Shown here piece by piece: positions 36,064 through 47,917 of a DNA stretch of 64,000 bases. Each line of letters opens with the position of its first letter. Within the stretch, counting starts at the first letter, position 1. This stretch comes from Sclerotinia nivalis. Taxonomy: Eukaryota; Ascomycota; Leotiomycetes; Helotiales; Sclerotiniaceae. Position numbers and translations under genes: made by a program. Under the pieces are notes generated by a model. It had not been told where the DNA came from, searched no databases, and worked only from the letters and a program-made list of their open reading frames with translations. The stretch covers positions 434,001 through 498,000 of the forward strand of contig JAPEIS010000011.1 in NCBI GenBank assembly GCA_029531795.1, given 5' to 3'.

Positions 36064-38266
36064 ATGAGCTTCCGAAGCTTACATAGCTTCCATGGAGCTT
36101 CTTGCATATATGCAAAAGCCTCATTGCGACATCCACTATGGGCACAACCGGGGATAGGCCTCCGGGTCTTCACAAGCACCAATCGACGGTTGAAAGATAT
36201 CCCAAAAAGCAACAAACTCCAGAGTCAATCCTTGGGAACCCCCAGAGCAGCGGATGATTTACCTGGCACGCGGCCTGAGACGGTGAAAAATGCCCCTCCT
36301 ACCATACCGGCAACGACAAGAAAGGATCCGTTGGCCCTCGATGACAAAACAAATAAGGAGCAGAGGAAGGCGGATTGGGCGATTATAAAAGAGATGTCAC
36401 AATATTTGTGGCCTAAAGACAACATGGGAACAAGACTTCGGGTTGGATTATCTCTAGGTTTGCTAGTTGGTGCCAAAGTATTGAATGTGCAAGTACCTTT
36501 TTACTTCAAAAGCATTGTCGATGCTATGAATGTCGATTTCGCTGCCCTTGGAGGCACAGCTACAACTGTCGCTGGGTCGATGATATTGGCTTATGGCCTT
36601 ACTAGAGTTGGAGCTACTTTATTTCAAGAAGTCCGGAATGCAGTCTTCGCCAGCGTTGCACAAAAGGCTATAAGGAGGGTGGCTTGCAATGTTTTTGATC
36701 ATCTATTGAGGCTTGACCTCAATTTTCATCTCTCGAAACAAACGGGCGGGCTTACTAGAGCTATCGATCGGGGTACAAAAGGAATAAGTTTCTTGCTCAC
36801 GTCTATGGTTTTTCATGTTTTCCCAACAGTATTGGAGATATCCATGGTATGTGGTATCTTGACCTATCAATATGGCGCCAAATTCGCCGCTATCACGGCT
36901 CTTACCATGGTGGGTTATACAGCATTTACCATTTCGACCACTGCTTGGAGAACAAAATTCCGAAGGGCAGCCAATGCTGCAGATAATAAAGGTTCAACAG
37001 TTGCTGTAGACTCTCTGATCAACTATGAGGCTGTCAAATACTTCAATAATGAAAAGTACGAAGTTGGTAGATATGACCAGGCACTCAAGGCTTACGAGAA
37101 ATCATCGATCAAGGTCGCAACATCTTTGGCATTCCTCAACAGTGGACAAAATTTGATCTTCTCTAGTGCATTAACTGCCATGATGTACCTAGCTGCAGAC
37201 GGCGTAGCCACAGGAAACTTGACTGTCGGTGATCTTGTTATGGTCAATCAGTTGGTCTTTCAGCTGTCGGTCCCGCTGAATTTTCTGGGGTCAGTCTACC
37301 GAGAACTTCGACAATCCTTATTGGATATGGAAACACTTTTCAACCTGCAAAAGGTTAATGTCGCTATCACGGAACCTCCGAACGCGAAGCCCTTGCAGCT
37401 CACTAAAGGCGGTGAGATCACATTTGAGAATGTAACGTTTGGTTATCATCCAGATCGTCCAATTTTGAAGAATCTCAGCATGACCATACCCGCCGGCAAG
37501 AAAATTGCCATTGTTGGACCTAGTGGCTGTGGAAAGTCAACGGTCCTGCGACTCTTGTTTCGTTTCTATGACGTCCAGGAGGGAAGAATCCTCATCGATG
37601 GCCAAGATATCCGCAATGTAAGTTTAGAGTCATTGAGAAAATCCATCGGCGTTGTTCCTCAAGATACACCACTTTTCAATGATTCGATTGAACACAACAT
37701 CAGATATGGTAATTTGGAGGCATCTGACGAGAAGGTCAAAGAGGCAGCACAACGTGCGAAGATACACAGCATTATCACCTCTTTTCCAGATGGGTATAAC
37801 ACCATGGTTGGTGAGCGAGGAATGATGATTTCTGGAGGAGAAAAGCAAAGATTAGCAGTATCAAGACTTATCTTGAAAGATCCTCCCCTATTATTCTTTG
37901 ACGAAGCGACATCCGCGTTGGATACACATACGGAACAGGCACTCATGCAAAACATCAACAGCATATTGAAGGGGAAATCAAGGACTAGTGTTTTCGTTGC
38001 TCATAGGCTCCGAACAATCTTTGATAGCGATAAAATTATAGTACTCAAGGAGGGCTCGGTGGCTGAAAGTGGCACGCATAGAGAATTGATTGATACTGGT
38101 GGGGTATACTCCGACCTCTGGAGTGGTAAGCATCTTATTTCATTCCTATTATTGTGTATTCTGTCTCACCTCCATTATAGTACAGGAAACTCTTTTTACC
38201 GAAACGCAGCAAGGCAAAGAACGAGAAATCAATATTCCCGACATCCCCAAGGAAGAGAGTAGATAA
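36064..38266 (+). CDS. ATM1: Mitochondrial ABC half-transporter Atm1
   Basis: Two exons (36064-38125, 38181-38266; 55-bp intron) encode 715 residues. An Arg/Ser-rich presequence is followed by a six-helix membrane domain (about 120-400) containing [19 protein letters not shown] and [12 protein letters not shown], both hallmarks of the ABCB7/Atm1 group. The nucleotide-binding domain has Walker [10 protein letters not shown] near residue 485, the signature ISGGEKQR near 588, Walker [13 protein letters not shown] and the H-loop Val-Ala-His in [11 protein letters not shown]. Atm1 exports a sulfur- and glutathione-linked intermediate from the matrix for cytosolic Fe-S protein assembly. The C-terminus reads [11 protein letters not shown] and ends in EESR. 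A tail reading without splicing is possible but breaks the conserved WS-VQETLF junction. No damage is seen. Confidence 0.95.
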
Positions 38267-39718
38267 ATTTGATCGATAAGGAATTGTTACTTCGAATGAG
38301 CCAGATGCATACCTGCTGCAGGGAAACTCCCTTTCGCATTGAGACTGCGCAGAAGTGGGACTAGACTCCCGTCGGTTCAAACCCCGTTACAGCGCATGAT
38401 TTTCACTCCTCAACTCTATCAAGCATCAAACCTCTCAATTGAACGCGTAGCGCATTGTCTGGCTTAAAAGCAATCACTTGTTTCATGAGTTCAAACAAAC
38501 ACTCATGAAATTACTGCACTACCCAAATGTTTGGGGCCTGGATAGCATAAAACTGATAAATAAGCATCCACTTGAGGATCACTCGGGAAGACGGGTTCTA
38601 AACCAAAAAAGGAGGCTAACGAGTAAGGAAGTTGGCTGGGGAACTGAAGACGAGAGCCATTTTAGTACTTACCGAGTATGATTAGTTGAACCTTTTTCCG
38701 AAAGGAAATTTGACTTGATAGCGCTTTGATCATGTACTTTCGTAGTGATGGGCCCAGATGGCGTCTTCCATGAAATTCGTACTACTCCGTACTTATTAAT
38801 GTAGAAAACGTGCCAACGGTGGATTGTACCTTTGAGCTTGTACTAAAATAGTTAAAATCTCCGATCATAATTCGATTCAATTGGATATTAGACGAAAATC
38901 CACTTATCCATCCATACCGTTGGACCGTTCCGGGCCACTCACTATGAGAAATATCCACTTTTCAACGGATTAGTGCAGCTTTAGACTGTCATGGATAAAG
39001 TGATAATTTATGTAGAATCCTTGCAATATGGGCTTATTTCACTCATTCTTGTGGATTTTTCAGATGATTCTGGTGCTTTGAATGGAGCAGCATCCAAATT
39101 CGAAGGGCATGAGCATTGAGCAAAGTGCAGAAATGCAAGTAGAAGTATGTACGGAGTAATATGAAAATCTGTGGGCGAAGAGCTACGGGGCACACTTACT
39201 TGTAGAGACTAGAGCATCCTGTGATGGCTTATCGCCAAGAACCAAAAGGTATTCTCTTCTTTCTTCTCGCTCAACAACATAGTGAAGTGTAAGACTGCTC
39301 ATCTGATCATCCTGGGATTTGACTCGTCATACATACGAAGTACAGACAAACATCTAAAGATACCTAGACCTGAAATCGTACGAATTACTGTACATCTTGT
39401 GCTTCTTTATCCATCTACTCACCTGTACAAACGGAATCTTTTCGACATCTTCATATTCAATCTCGACAACTAACACTATCCATTCTTGCATTCATTTCGC
39501 AGACACTACCAAAAAAAGAAGACATTTGGCCGCCATAAAACATTCTTTCAGAATTCCTCTATCGATCTCTATCAGTAACAGCCTTTACTCACACCAAAAC
39601 CACTAATCGATTCATTCCCTCGCTTCTCTTCTCCTTCATTCCGTCTGACGGCCAAATCCTCCCGCAATATCAATCTCACTCAATCACTCCACACCCCACA
39701 ATCCACAACACAGCAATC
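38267..39718. other. Intergenic, no gene seen
   Basis: This holds the ATM1 3' region and the leader of the small ORF at 39719. 39590-39718 is CT-rich with CTCACTCAATCACTCC words typical of a transcribed fungal leader. A T-arm-like string, GGTTCAAACCCCG at 38375-38387, was tested as a tRNA and fails. Confidence 0.45.
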
Positions 39719-40093
39719 ATGGTGAAATTTATCGACATGATCAATCAAAAGTTGGAGCTCTACAGACTTGAAAAGCGATATATCAATAGTCGAAACCGTC
39801 GCAGCACATTTGTTTCCGATGCAGTATACGTAGATGGCGAATACTACTCCGCAAGCAATACATATTCTGCACATTGCACAGCAGGCGATGGAGACAGTGG
39901 AAGTAATAAATCCTCAACGAAGGAAAGCAGGCTTATCAAAGATACGACTGGAAAGACAATGGCGTCAGCAAGATCAAAGAGATCGAGTCTGATGGATTGG
40001 AGGCGGGGAAGTGTAAGGGAGAAGAATAGTGAGAGGGAAGGGACGAAGGTTAGTGTGAGGGAGTTGAACTGGGATGGAAGTGTGAGATCATAA
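39719..40093 (+). CDS. Small basic Ser-rich hypothetical protein
   Basis: A single-exon 124-residue ORF follows a CT-rich leader and a good start context (CAATCATGG). The N-terminus MVKFIDMINQKLELYRLEKR is predicted helical and amphipathic. Next come NSRNRRSTFVSDAVYVDGEY and a Ser/Lys/Arg-rich tail without hydrophobic segments, signal peptide or known domain. The helical start, the organised composition and the absence of any other gene for over 1 kb on its upstream side favour a real gene over chance. I do not recognise a function. Confidence 0.65.
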   Translation: MVKFIDMINQKLELYRLEKRYINSRNRRSTFVSDAVYVDGEYYSASNTYSAHCTAGDGDSGSNKSSTKESRLIKDTTGKTMASARSKRSSLMDWRRGSVREKNSEREGTKVSVRELNWDGSVRS

Positions 40094-40710
40094 TTTGTAA
40101 CGATTACGGGTGAAGTCGTGGTTCAATTCTTTTAAGTGGTCGCATTATTTGCACACTGTTGCGATGCTTTTCAGCGGCACATTTTTTTCTTGTTTATGGA
40201 TTTTATGATTGTGATTACAGTAGGGAACATCTGGATATGGATATTACCCTTTTTATTTTTTGAGTTGGGCATCTGCTGCTCTGCGGCTGGAGGTTGGAGT
40301 TTTTAGTATCTTCTTTGGCCAGGTCTAGAGTGGAGGGTTTGGATCAATGGCCGTGAGGCAGAAATCAGGCTTTCATTTTACATACAACAGAATACTCTTA
40401 GATGGAGAGTAGAGTAGTGATACTCATCACATAGCTAAAAAGTCAAATTATCTACAGTCTGCGAAGAGTCTCTTCTTTTATTGCAATTTAGTTGAAGCGC
40501 ACAATCTTCTTTGTCGCAATGGTCAAAAACTGCCCAAGACATGAATGCCCCTCTTTGTTCGGCCAACGGACATACACCATGAACAAAGCATTCGTTTAAT
40601 GAAACTCTCCATAACCAAATTTTGATGGGTTTCGAGTACAAGAAGTCTAGCCACGGCCATTTTAGAATTCTACTAACATTTTCATATCCACAAATTTATG
40701 TACAATAAAG
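40094..40710. other. Intergenic, no gene seen
   Basis: This is the 3' region of the small ORF and the promoter of the kinase-like gene. No other ORF or site is evident. Confidence 0.45.
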
Positions 40711-43250
40711 ATGGCATACAAGAGTCCAAAGGAGAGATACCTCGAGGCGTCCAAAGGTTGGGCGCCAGTACACATTGGTAAAGATTGGGTTGGCACCAAG
40801 CACCTGGGTGGTGGTGTGTATGGCATAGCTACTCTATTTGAATATCGAGGAGATAACCCAGATGTATCGCCGCGGAAAATTGTAGTCAAGCAGGAAGGAG
40901 GAAAAGGATGGAATTTGAAGCAGGAGAGTAGGATGCTACAAAAACTTATGAAGTTCGGGAGTGAACATATTATCAAGCTATACAGAGCTTACCATCGGAC
41001 GATGGGCACAGTGAGCTATTCGATTCTCCTAATTACTGTCCAGCTCAAGAGGACTGTCTGCAATTGAGAGGTCTCTTGAAGTATACTCTACTAACACAGT
41101 CTTACATAGGGGACAAGTCCTGATATGGACGGCTATATTGTTGATTATAATCCTCTGATGCACAAAACAGAACAGGATCATGAGTGTTACATCGAGACAC
41201 AACTCGGGCAACCTCAGCTTCATGATATTGCAAGGATATATCTAGAATGTGCATCTCAAGGGGATTTAAATAATTGGATGGTACACAATTGCGATGACAC
41301 CCAACCGTCAGAAGAATATGTTTTTAGATTATGGGAATGTTTGTTGAGGGGTTTGATGGTTTTGAAGCATGGGACGGAGGAGTGGGACGATGATTTAATT
41401 CAACAGGGATCGACATTCCACAATCCAATTGTACATCTCGACCTTAAGGGACATAATAGTAAGTTGATTCCTAAAATTTGAGCTTGCTCGCAGGTAATGA
41501 GAGATGCTGATATTGTGTAGTCCTGTAAGTAGGAACCTTTGTATAAGTTCCCGTATTGGAGACACGAACCATTGGACATAAAGAAGAAATTCTCACAAAT
41601 CGATGGATCTCCTCCCGCTGTAAAATTGAATACTAAATCTTCCCTCTTCACAGAATCGGCGAAAACCCTAAACCAGGCCATGGACGTATCAGAGCTCATA
41701 AAGTGCGTACCTGTACATATTTTCATTGCTATCTTGAATGTCAAATGTACGGATCCAATTAGTGCTAACTCAGGTTGAACCATAGCTTGCTGATTTCGGG
41801 TTCGCACTCGAAGTTCCCGACGGCGACGAGTTAAAAAGAGATTCCGCCAAAAAACGAGAGTGGATCAAATTAGCCCAAGGCCGCAATACATTCCATGCAC
41901 CAGTAAGAAACCCCTTTGATTATTTCCGTTCCATCTTAAGCCCAGCTCAATCATCCCCAAGTCTATGATCACTATCGCTGAACCAATTCCTAGGAACAAT
42001 TCTACCGTGATCACCCAAACCGCGATATAGGCACTCGAACCGACCTGTGGAATATTGCTCATGTTATATACCAAGCAATACTTTCTCTAGAATTCGTGCC
42101 TATCAACGTAATTTTCAGGACGGCAGTAGATCCCGATCCTAGCCGTACGTTCCGGACATTTGGTCCCCGACTTCTGGATCCCGACCGCGAGATTTACAGT
42201 CGGAAGTTGAGGGGCATGCTTCTGAGGGCTTTAGCATATGATCCGCGGGAGCGTTGGGACTTGGAAGAATTGTTATCGATGGTACAGGAAGTATTAGAAC
42301 ATTGGAATTTTGGCGACGAGTCGGATTTATTTCTGGAGGGGGTTCGGGGGGGTTATGATGGGTGGGAGGGGAAATATCCAGAACCGTCGCAGAGGAGGTC
42401 CGGGGATCCAGAGATGCAAGTGGAAAAGCTGGTGAAGCGGCGATTTCCAAAATTACCAGCTTTGAAAAATCCGTTGGGTTGGAGTTTTGAGGAAGATGAG
42501 TATGATTACGATGATGTGCAACTGTTATTTCCGACTCGGAAGGCTGTTAGGATGGGGTATAGGGAGATGCCGTTTGAGTTGGGAGAGGCGGAAATGCAGT
42601 CGCTCTTTCTGGATGGGAGGGTCGTTGGTAAAAGTGGAAAGCCGGTGAGGGATCGGGATGAGATAGCTGATTCGGCTGAGGAACCAGAACGAGACGAGGA
42701 AGAAGAAGAAGAAAGGGAACAGCGAGAGGCGGATAAAGATAAAACGAGTAAAGAGGAAGATAGGACTTCATCATCAAACAAAACAACTATTATTATATCT
42801 TCAAGTAGAACAACAAGTGCCCCATCCAAGGGAAAGGCCACCCCAAAACCCCTCCGAGGCGTAAAAAGAATGCGAAGCGCATCTGAAGAAAGAAAGCGCC
42901 CCTCCCCACGATTCAGTCCCAATTCCAGCCAAGTCGCCCGATTCGGACGGATATCGCAACGATTTCTTCCACGATCACAATCCGCACCACAATCACAATC
43001 AGAAGCACAATCAAGCCCACATACACTCTCAAGCTCACAAGCGCCCCGAAAAAAACAACGCAGACATTCCCCCACATCTCCCAATATGGAACAGGAACCG
43101 CGCGAATATATTCGTAGTGCCGGTGGAGAGTTATATAGTCTGCCTATGAGGAGTACGCCGGGTGATGATGGTGATGATCAGGATAGTGTGGAGGAGAGGA
43201 GTGCGCCTTGGGTGGGGTATGATGATGATGATGATGAATCGACGGTCTAA
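40711..43250 (+). CDS. Protein kinase-like protein with long acidic/Ser tail
   Basis: Clear exons are 40711-41010, 41110-about 41458, 41786-41902 and 41994-43250, with GT-AG introns of 99 and 91 bp where certain. Exon 1 holds a Gly loop (LGGGVYG) and the Lys of KIVVKQ. Exon 2 ends in the catalytic loop HLDLKGHN, keeping Asp, Lys and Asn but with Leu for the usual Arg. LADFGFALEVPDG gives the Mg-binding DFG, and TDLWNIAHVIYQ the F-helix Asp-x-Trp. The C-terminal 250 residues are disordered: Asp/Glu-rich, then Ser/Pro-rich with basic RKKQRRHSP. Between 41459 and 41785 I cannot find a clean exon; PLYKFPYWRHEPLDIKKKF is protein-like but preceded by stops in frame. The gene may use an unusual intron or be damaged there. 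Confidence 0.75.
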
Positions 43251-43699
43251 TCGGTGAATGAATGAGGTGAGGTGATGTGATGTGATGAATTAGTGGAATG
43301 GGGATGATTTTGGGGATTGGGGTGTTTAGGCTACGGGATTTGGGTGGCTTTCTTTCCTTCTTTTGCTGAGCCTTTATAGGCTCAGACGGAAGATGTAGAG
43401 ATTGGCATTTTCCTAAGGTATGGGGGTTTTAAGTGGATAGATCTGAGAATAAAGGAGTGTTTTGTTTGTTTTTATGACACAGTATTGGAGGCATGGATCT
43501 TATTGATGCTTAGCTAGAAGGATATGGAACTTTATATCTCATTGTAATGTTAGATAGTATCGTATCAAATGTTTATCAAATACCGCTGCACTTCGCTAAT
43601 GTTGATCTGAATAGTACAAAAGTAATCCCTCCCATGGGAATGACGAGATGAATGGGAAAGAATAAACGCCTGCCTATGCATGTCCAGAAACGACAGAAA
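43251..43699. other. Intergenic between convergent genes
   Basis: The 3' ends of the kinase-like gene (plus) and the prenylcysteine oxidase gene (minus) face each other here. There are GATGTGATGTGATGA repeats near 43270 and no ORF. Confidence 0.45.
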
Positions 43700-45772
43700 T
43701 CACAATTCATCAACCACAGGTATATCACCACCAACACCAATCTCTGTCTCAACAACTACATTTTCAGCTTCGACTTTCTCAACTGCTGGCTCTGAGTCTG
43801 AGTCTGCATTTTTCAGAAAATCGTCGACTACTAATCTCGCGACGTTCTTACCCATCAATGCATTTGTTTCCATGGTGCTGATGAATGACTCGATACCGCT
43901 AGTGTAGTAGATACCTGGTGCGAGTTGAATCTCTTCGAATGTTACACGCGGGAATTGGTAAGGGTATGAGTTCCAGACGTGGGGATGGTACCAGGTTATT
44001 GTGTTGTTTGCTGAGGAAGAAATGGTAGTAAGGTCTTCTGGGACGGGAACGGCGCTATTGAGGATAGAGGAGAGGAATTCGGAAGAAAGTGGTTGAGGGG
44101 AAAAGATTTTGTAGAGGTTTTCGTATTCGAGGGTAGTGGGGTTGATGACTTTGCGGAGAGTGGAAATGGAGAAGAAACCGGCGGGGCCGGCGAAATCTTT
44201 GGGGTCAGTGGGGGCAAGCATGCCCTTGGGCAGAGTTGTGAGGATTGTGGTAGGGACTTCAGAGTTGGGGCCTAGGTTGAAGTAGGTTGGGTTGAGGCCG
44301 TAGGGGGAGGTAAAGAGCGTTACGTGGAGGGTCACGTAGGGAATCTCGTCAGGAGTGTGTTGAAGTAGGTCAGAGGACATTTTGATGTCGGTGTATTGGA
44401 GAGGAGCCGCGATGACGATGGTGTCGAATGGTTCTTCGTTGGTATGGGAGACACCAATAGCGTCTGTGGTGACTGTCTTGACATAGTACTTTTGTTGGTC
44501 TTGGACATGAGAGATTTCAGTAACGGTATGGTTTAGACGAACGGTAGCATTTGAAGATTTAATCATGCTGTCGAAGATCTGCCAGTTACCGCCTTGAATT
44601 TGCATTGCACCTTCGATTGCCATACAAACCATGGTCTCTACGCCGTGAATGACGTTTAGATTTTGGCCATAGTTAACCCGAGTCGATGCTTGGATTAACT
44701 CTGTCGGGAAAGAGCCTCCAATCTGCATGTTATTAGCATTATGATGACAGAGGACAAAAGGATAGACTCACGCCGTTATCAGCTAGGAACTGTTCGCCCG
44801 TTACAGATGCAACAGTTTTTAGTTGTAATTCCTCTACTCTTTCCGTGAGAGATCTAAATGGGAAATATGGTGCCTCGTAAAGTTGCAAGAACTTCCCAAC
44901 TATAGTTTTCATCAAGCGTTGAGTCTTCATGGGGGCAAGTCCATATTTCCACAAGAGCTTTGCAATATCCCAATACTTCCAATCGCTATCCTTCTGAGTA
45001 TACACAAATTCTGCTCCATCCCAAATAGCAAGAACTTCGTCTTCCTCGGTATTGGATGACTTTGGAGTCAAGTCGAACTCTCGGCTTGCATTTTTTAGAA
45101 TTGCGTTTACCTCAACGAAGATGCTAGCTCCTAATTCTACTGGCTCCAATGAATTACCGTATGCATTTACTGTCGTTGAACGACCTCCGATATAAGAGGA
45201 TCGTTCGAAGACAGTAACGTTGATTGCAAGGTCTGATTCCGCAGCATACTTCTGTAAATGATATGCCGAGGAAGATCCGCCAGCTCCAGCACCTGATATT
45301 ATGTTAGTAAAGAGTTGGAATATGATTTCTCTTCTGATGTTAAATGGAAATATATATCGTCAGGAGCTTTGATGAGTAACGTATGACCGGGAATTCCGTG
45401 ATGAAAACATTAAGAGAGTCGAAAAAAATAGATAGAGTGGGTAGCATCTTGGGAATGGGAAAAGGCCTAATTTTGGGTGCGTTCTGAGAGACAGATATTC
45501 CAACAAGCGTTCTACTCAGTTGAAAGAAGACCATCGGGGATATCATAAGAGAATCACTGATGATAAGGGAATAGAAAGTAGTATTAATACATACCAATGA
45601 TTGCAATACGTTTTGCATGACTATCGGCATACTCGTATGTCGTTGATTCTATGATAGGCTCTTGTTCCGCAACAGCAGCTTGAAATTTAAATGGCCATGA
45701 CCAAAACCCAAGACATTCTCCAGAGAGAAAAGTGACAATAATCGTCAATACAAGGTTCCAGCCTCGATACAT
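43700..45772 (-). CDS. Prenylcysteine oxidase/lyase family flavoprotein
   Basis: Three exons (45772-45595, 45292-44772, 44722-43700) give 573 residues; the first intron is unusually long for this window (302 bp), the second 49 bp. Residues 1-22 form a signal peptide. KRIAIIGAGAGGSSSAYHL is the FAD-binding Rossmann loop, completed across the first splice. FERSSYIGGRSTTVNAYG and EPVELGASIFVEVN fit the PCYOX1 family, which oxidatively cleaves the thioether of free prenylcysteine after turnover of prenylated proteins in lysosome/vacuole or secretory compartments. The C-terminus keeps PGIYYTSGIES and MGKNVARLVVDDF. No defects are seen. It is divergent from CCT6, with 267 bp between start codons. 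Confidence 0.9.
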
Positions 45773-46039
45773 GTTTAAATATATTTCACGAAATAGTTTG
45801 ATGAATTATGAATTATTATGAGAAGAAAGTTCGTGGTCCACGTACATAACGCCTGCCAGCTTAAATTCATAGCCTCGCCTTAGTACCAAATCGAGACTAG
45901 TGTGAACCTCGCGTGGGAATTCACGTCGCCCATAGAAAAAAAAGCTCGCGACGTTGAGGGACATAGTACACAGCATCTCGTCACAATACCCTTTATAACT
46001 TCATTTTAATTACATCGGAAGTTATTGCATTCTGTCAGA
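45773..46039. promoter_or_regulatory. Shared promoter region, prenylcysteine oxidase/CCT6
   Basis: 267 bp between divergent start codons. CGCCTGCCAGC and AATTCATAGCC words occur but no certain box was identified. Confidence 0.45.
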
Positions 46040-47917
46040 ATGTCTGCCGCACAACTTTTGAACCCAAAGGCGGAGTCTAGAGTATGAATTTTCCTATCCA
46101 AATTTGAGGTGCAGCTACTGATCTGAAGCAGAGAAGAGGGGAAGCTCTGAAAGTCAATATCAGTGCAGGTGAAGGTTTACAAGATGTTTTAAAATCAAAC
46201 CTGGGTCCCATGGGAACCATCAAAATGTTAGTTTCAGTCCCGCCAACGAGCCAAAAACATACTAACGTTTCCAAAGGTTGGTTGACGGTGCTGGTGGAGT
46301 ATGAAAGCCTTCTTATTGCAGCAAAAATATCTCTCTAATTTCGGTCCGCAGATAAAACTTACAAAAGATGGAAATGTTCTGTTACGTGAAATGCAAATAC
46401 AAAATCCTACAGCAGTTATGATTGCACGAGCAGCAACCGCACAAGATGATATTTGTGGTGATGGCACAACTTCAGTTGTTCTTCTCGTAGGGGAGCTTTT
46501 GAAACAGGCCGATAGATATATTTCAGAAGGTTTACATCCCAGAATTATCACAGATGGTTATGAAATTGCGAAGATGGAAGCGTTGAAGGTTGGTAGGATA
46601 TCAAAAATAGGCGGGGTAATACTGACACTTTGTAGTTCTTGGATTCCTTCAAAATCGAAAAAGAAGTCGACCGTGAACTTTTACTTTGCGTTGCACGAAC
46701 CTCCCTTTCTACAAAACTTAACCATACTTTGGCAGAAAAGCTCACACCTGATATCGTCGATGCGGTTCTAGCCATCTACCAAGCCCCAGCAAAACCTGAT
46801 CTCCACATGGTCGAAATTATGAAGATGCAACACAGAACCGCCTCCGAAACCCAGTTGATTCGAGGTCTTGCTTTAGATCATGGTGCTAGACATCCAGATA
46901 TGCCAAAAAAGGTCGAGAACGCATTTATTCTCAGCTTGAACGTCAGTTTGGAGTACGAGAAATCCGAAATCAACTCTGGGTTCTATTATTCGAGTGCGGA
47001 ACAAAGAGATAAACTCGTGGAGAGCGAACGCCGCTTTGTTGACGAAAAATTGCGAAAAATCGTTGAGTTAAAGAAGGAAGTCTGTGGAAACGATCCTAAG
47101 AAAGGATTCGTGATTATCAACCAGAAGGGTATTGATCCATTATCGCTCGATGTCTTGGTCAAGAACGGAATCTTTGCTCTAAGAAGAGCTAAGCGAAGAA
47201 ACATGGAAAGATTACAATTAATTTGTGGTGGTACAGCACAGAACAGTGTGGATGACTTAACCCCTGAGATCCTTGGTTGGGCCGGAAATGTTTATGAGCA
47301 TCAATTGGGAGAGGAGAAATACACCTTCATCGAGGATGTAAAGGAGCCAAAATCCGTGACCCTTCTCATCAAGGGACCAAATCAACACACCATTACTCAA
47401 ATCACGGATGCCGTTCGTGATGGCCTTCGAAGTGTTTACAACATGATTGTAGACAAGAGTGTTGTACCTGGAGGTGGTGCTTTCCAGGTTGCTTGCGCAG
47501 CACATTTGAATAGCGAATCTTTCCGCAAGACTGTTAAGGGTAAAGCGAAGTGGGGTGTCCAAGCTTTCGCTGATGCTCTTCTCGTCATTCCCAAAACTTT
47601 GGCAGCAAATGCCGGCCATGATATTCAAGATTCGCGTAAGTCCACCTTCCCGCCCAAATCTAATATTCATCTTACTAATACGTGTCACAGTTGCTAGGTT
47701 ACAGGACGAACAAGTAGAAGGCAATATTGTTGGCCTTGATCTCAAGACTGGTGAACCTATGGACCCAGTCTTAGAGGGTGTATATGACTCTTTCCGTGTA
47801 CTAAGGAATTGTGTTGCATCGAGTTCCGGTATTGCTTCCAATCTTTTACTCTGCGATGAATTGCTCAAGGCACGTCAAATGAGTAGACAAAAAGGACCAG
47901 GTGATATGGATGGATAA
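46040..47917 (+). CDS. CCT6: T-complex protein 1 subunit zeta (CCT6)
   Basis: Six exons (46040-46081, 46132-46226, 46277-46298, 46352-46588, 46636-47635, 47691-47917) yield 540 residues, close to yeast Cct6 (546). The N-terminus [20 protein letters not shown] is split after residue 14. Group II chaperonin motifs follow: [17 protein letters not shown], then [26 protein letters not shown] (near 87-102) and [10 protein letters not shown] (near 410). The protein is a subunit of the cytosolic TRiC/CCT ring that folds actin and tubulin. Exon 3 is only 22 nt; its boundaries are fixed by the conserved KMLVDGAGGIKLTK reading. The four 5' introns are 47-53 bp. It ends [12 protein letters not shown]. 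The gene is intact. Confidence 0.95.

Noticed and set aside
38341..38400. Possible tRNA 3' half (GGTTCAAACCCCG followed by GCGCA)
   Set aside because: The T-arm stem pairs poorly, there is no matching 5' acceptor strand at tRNA distance, and the hairpin before it has a 6-base loop.
42506..43084. 192-codon minus-strand Ser/Asp-rich frame
   Set aside because: Antisense shadow of the low-complexity kinase tail.
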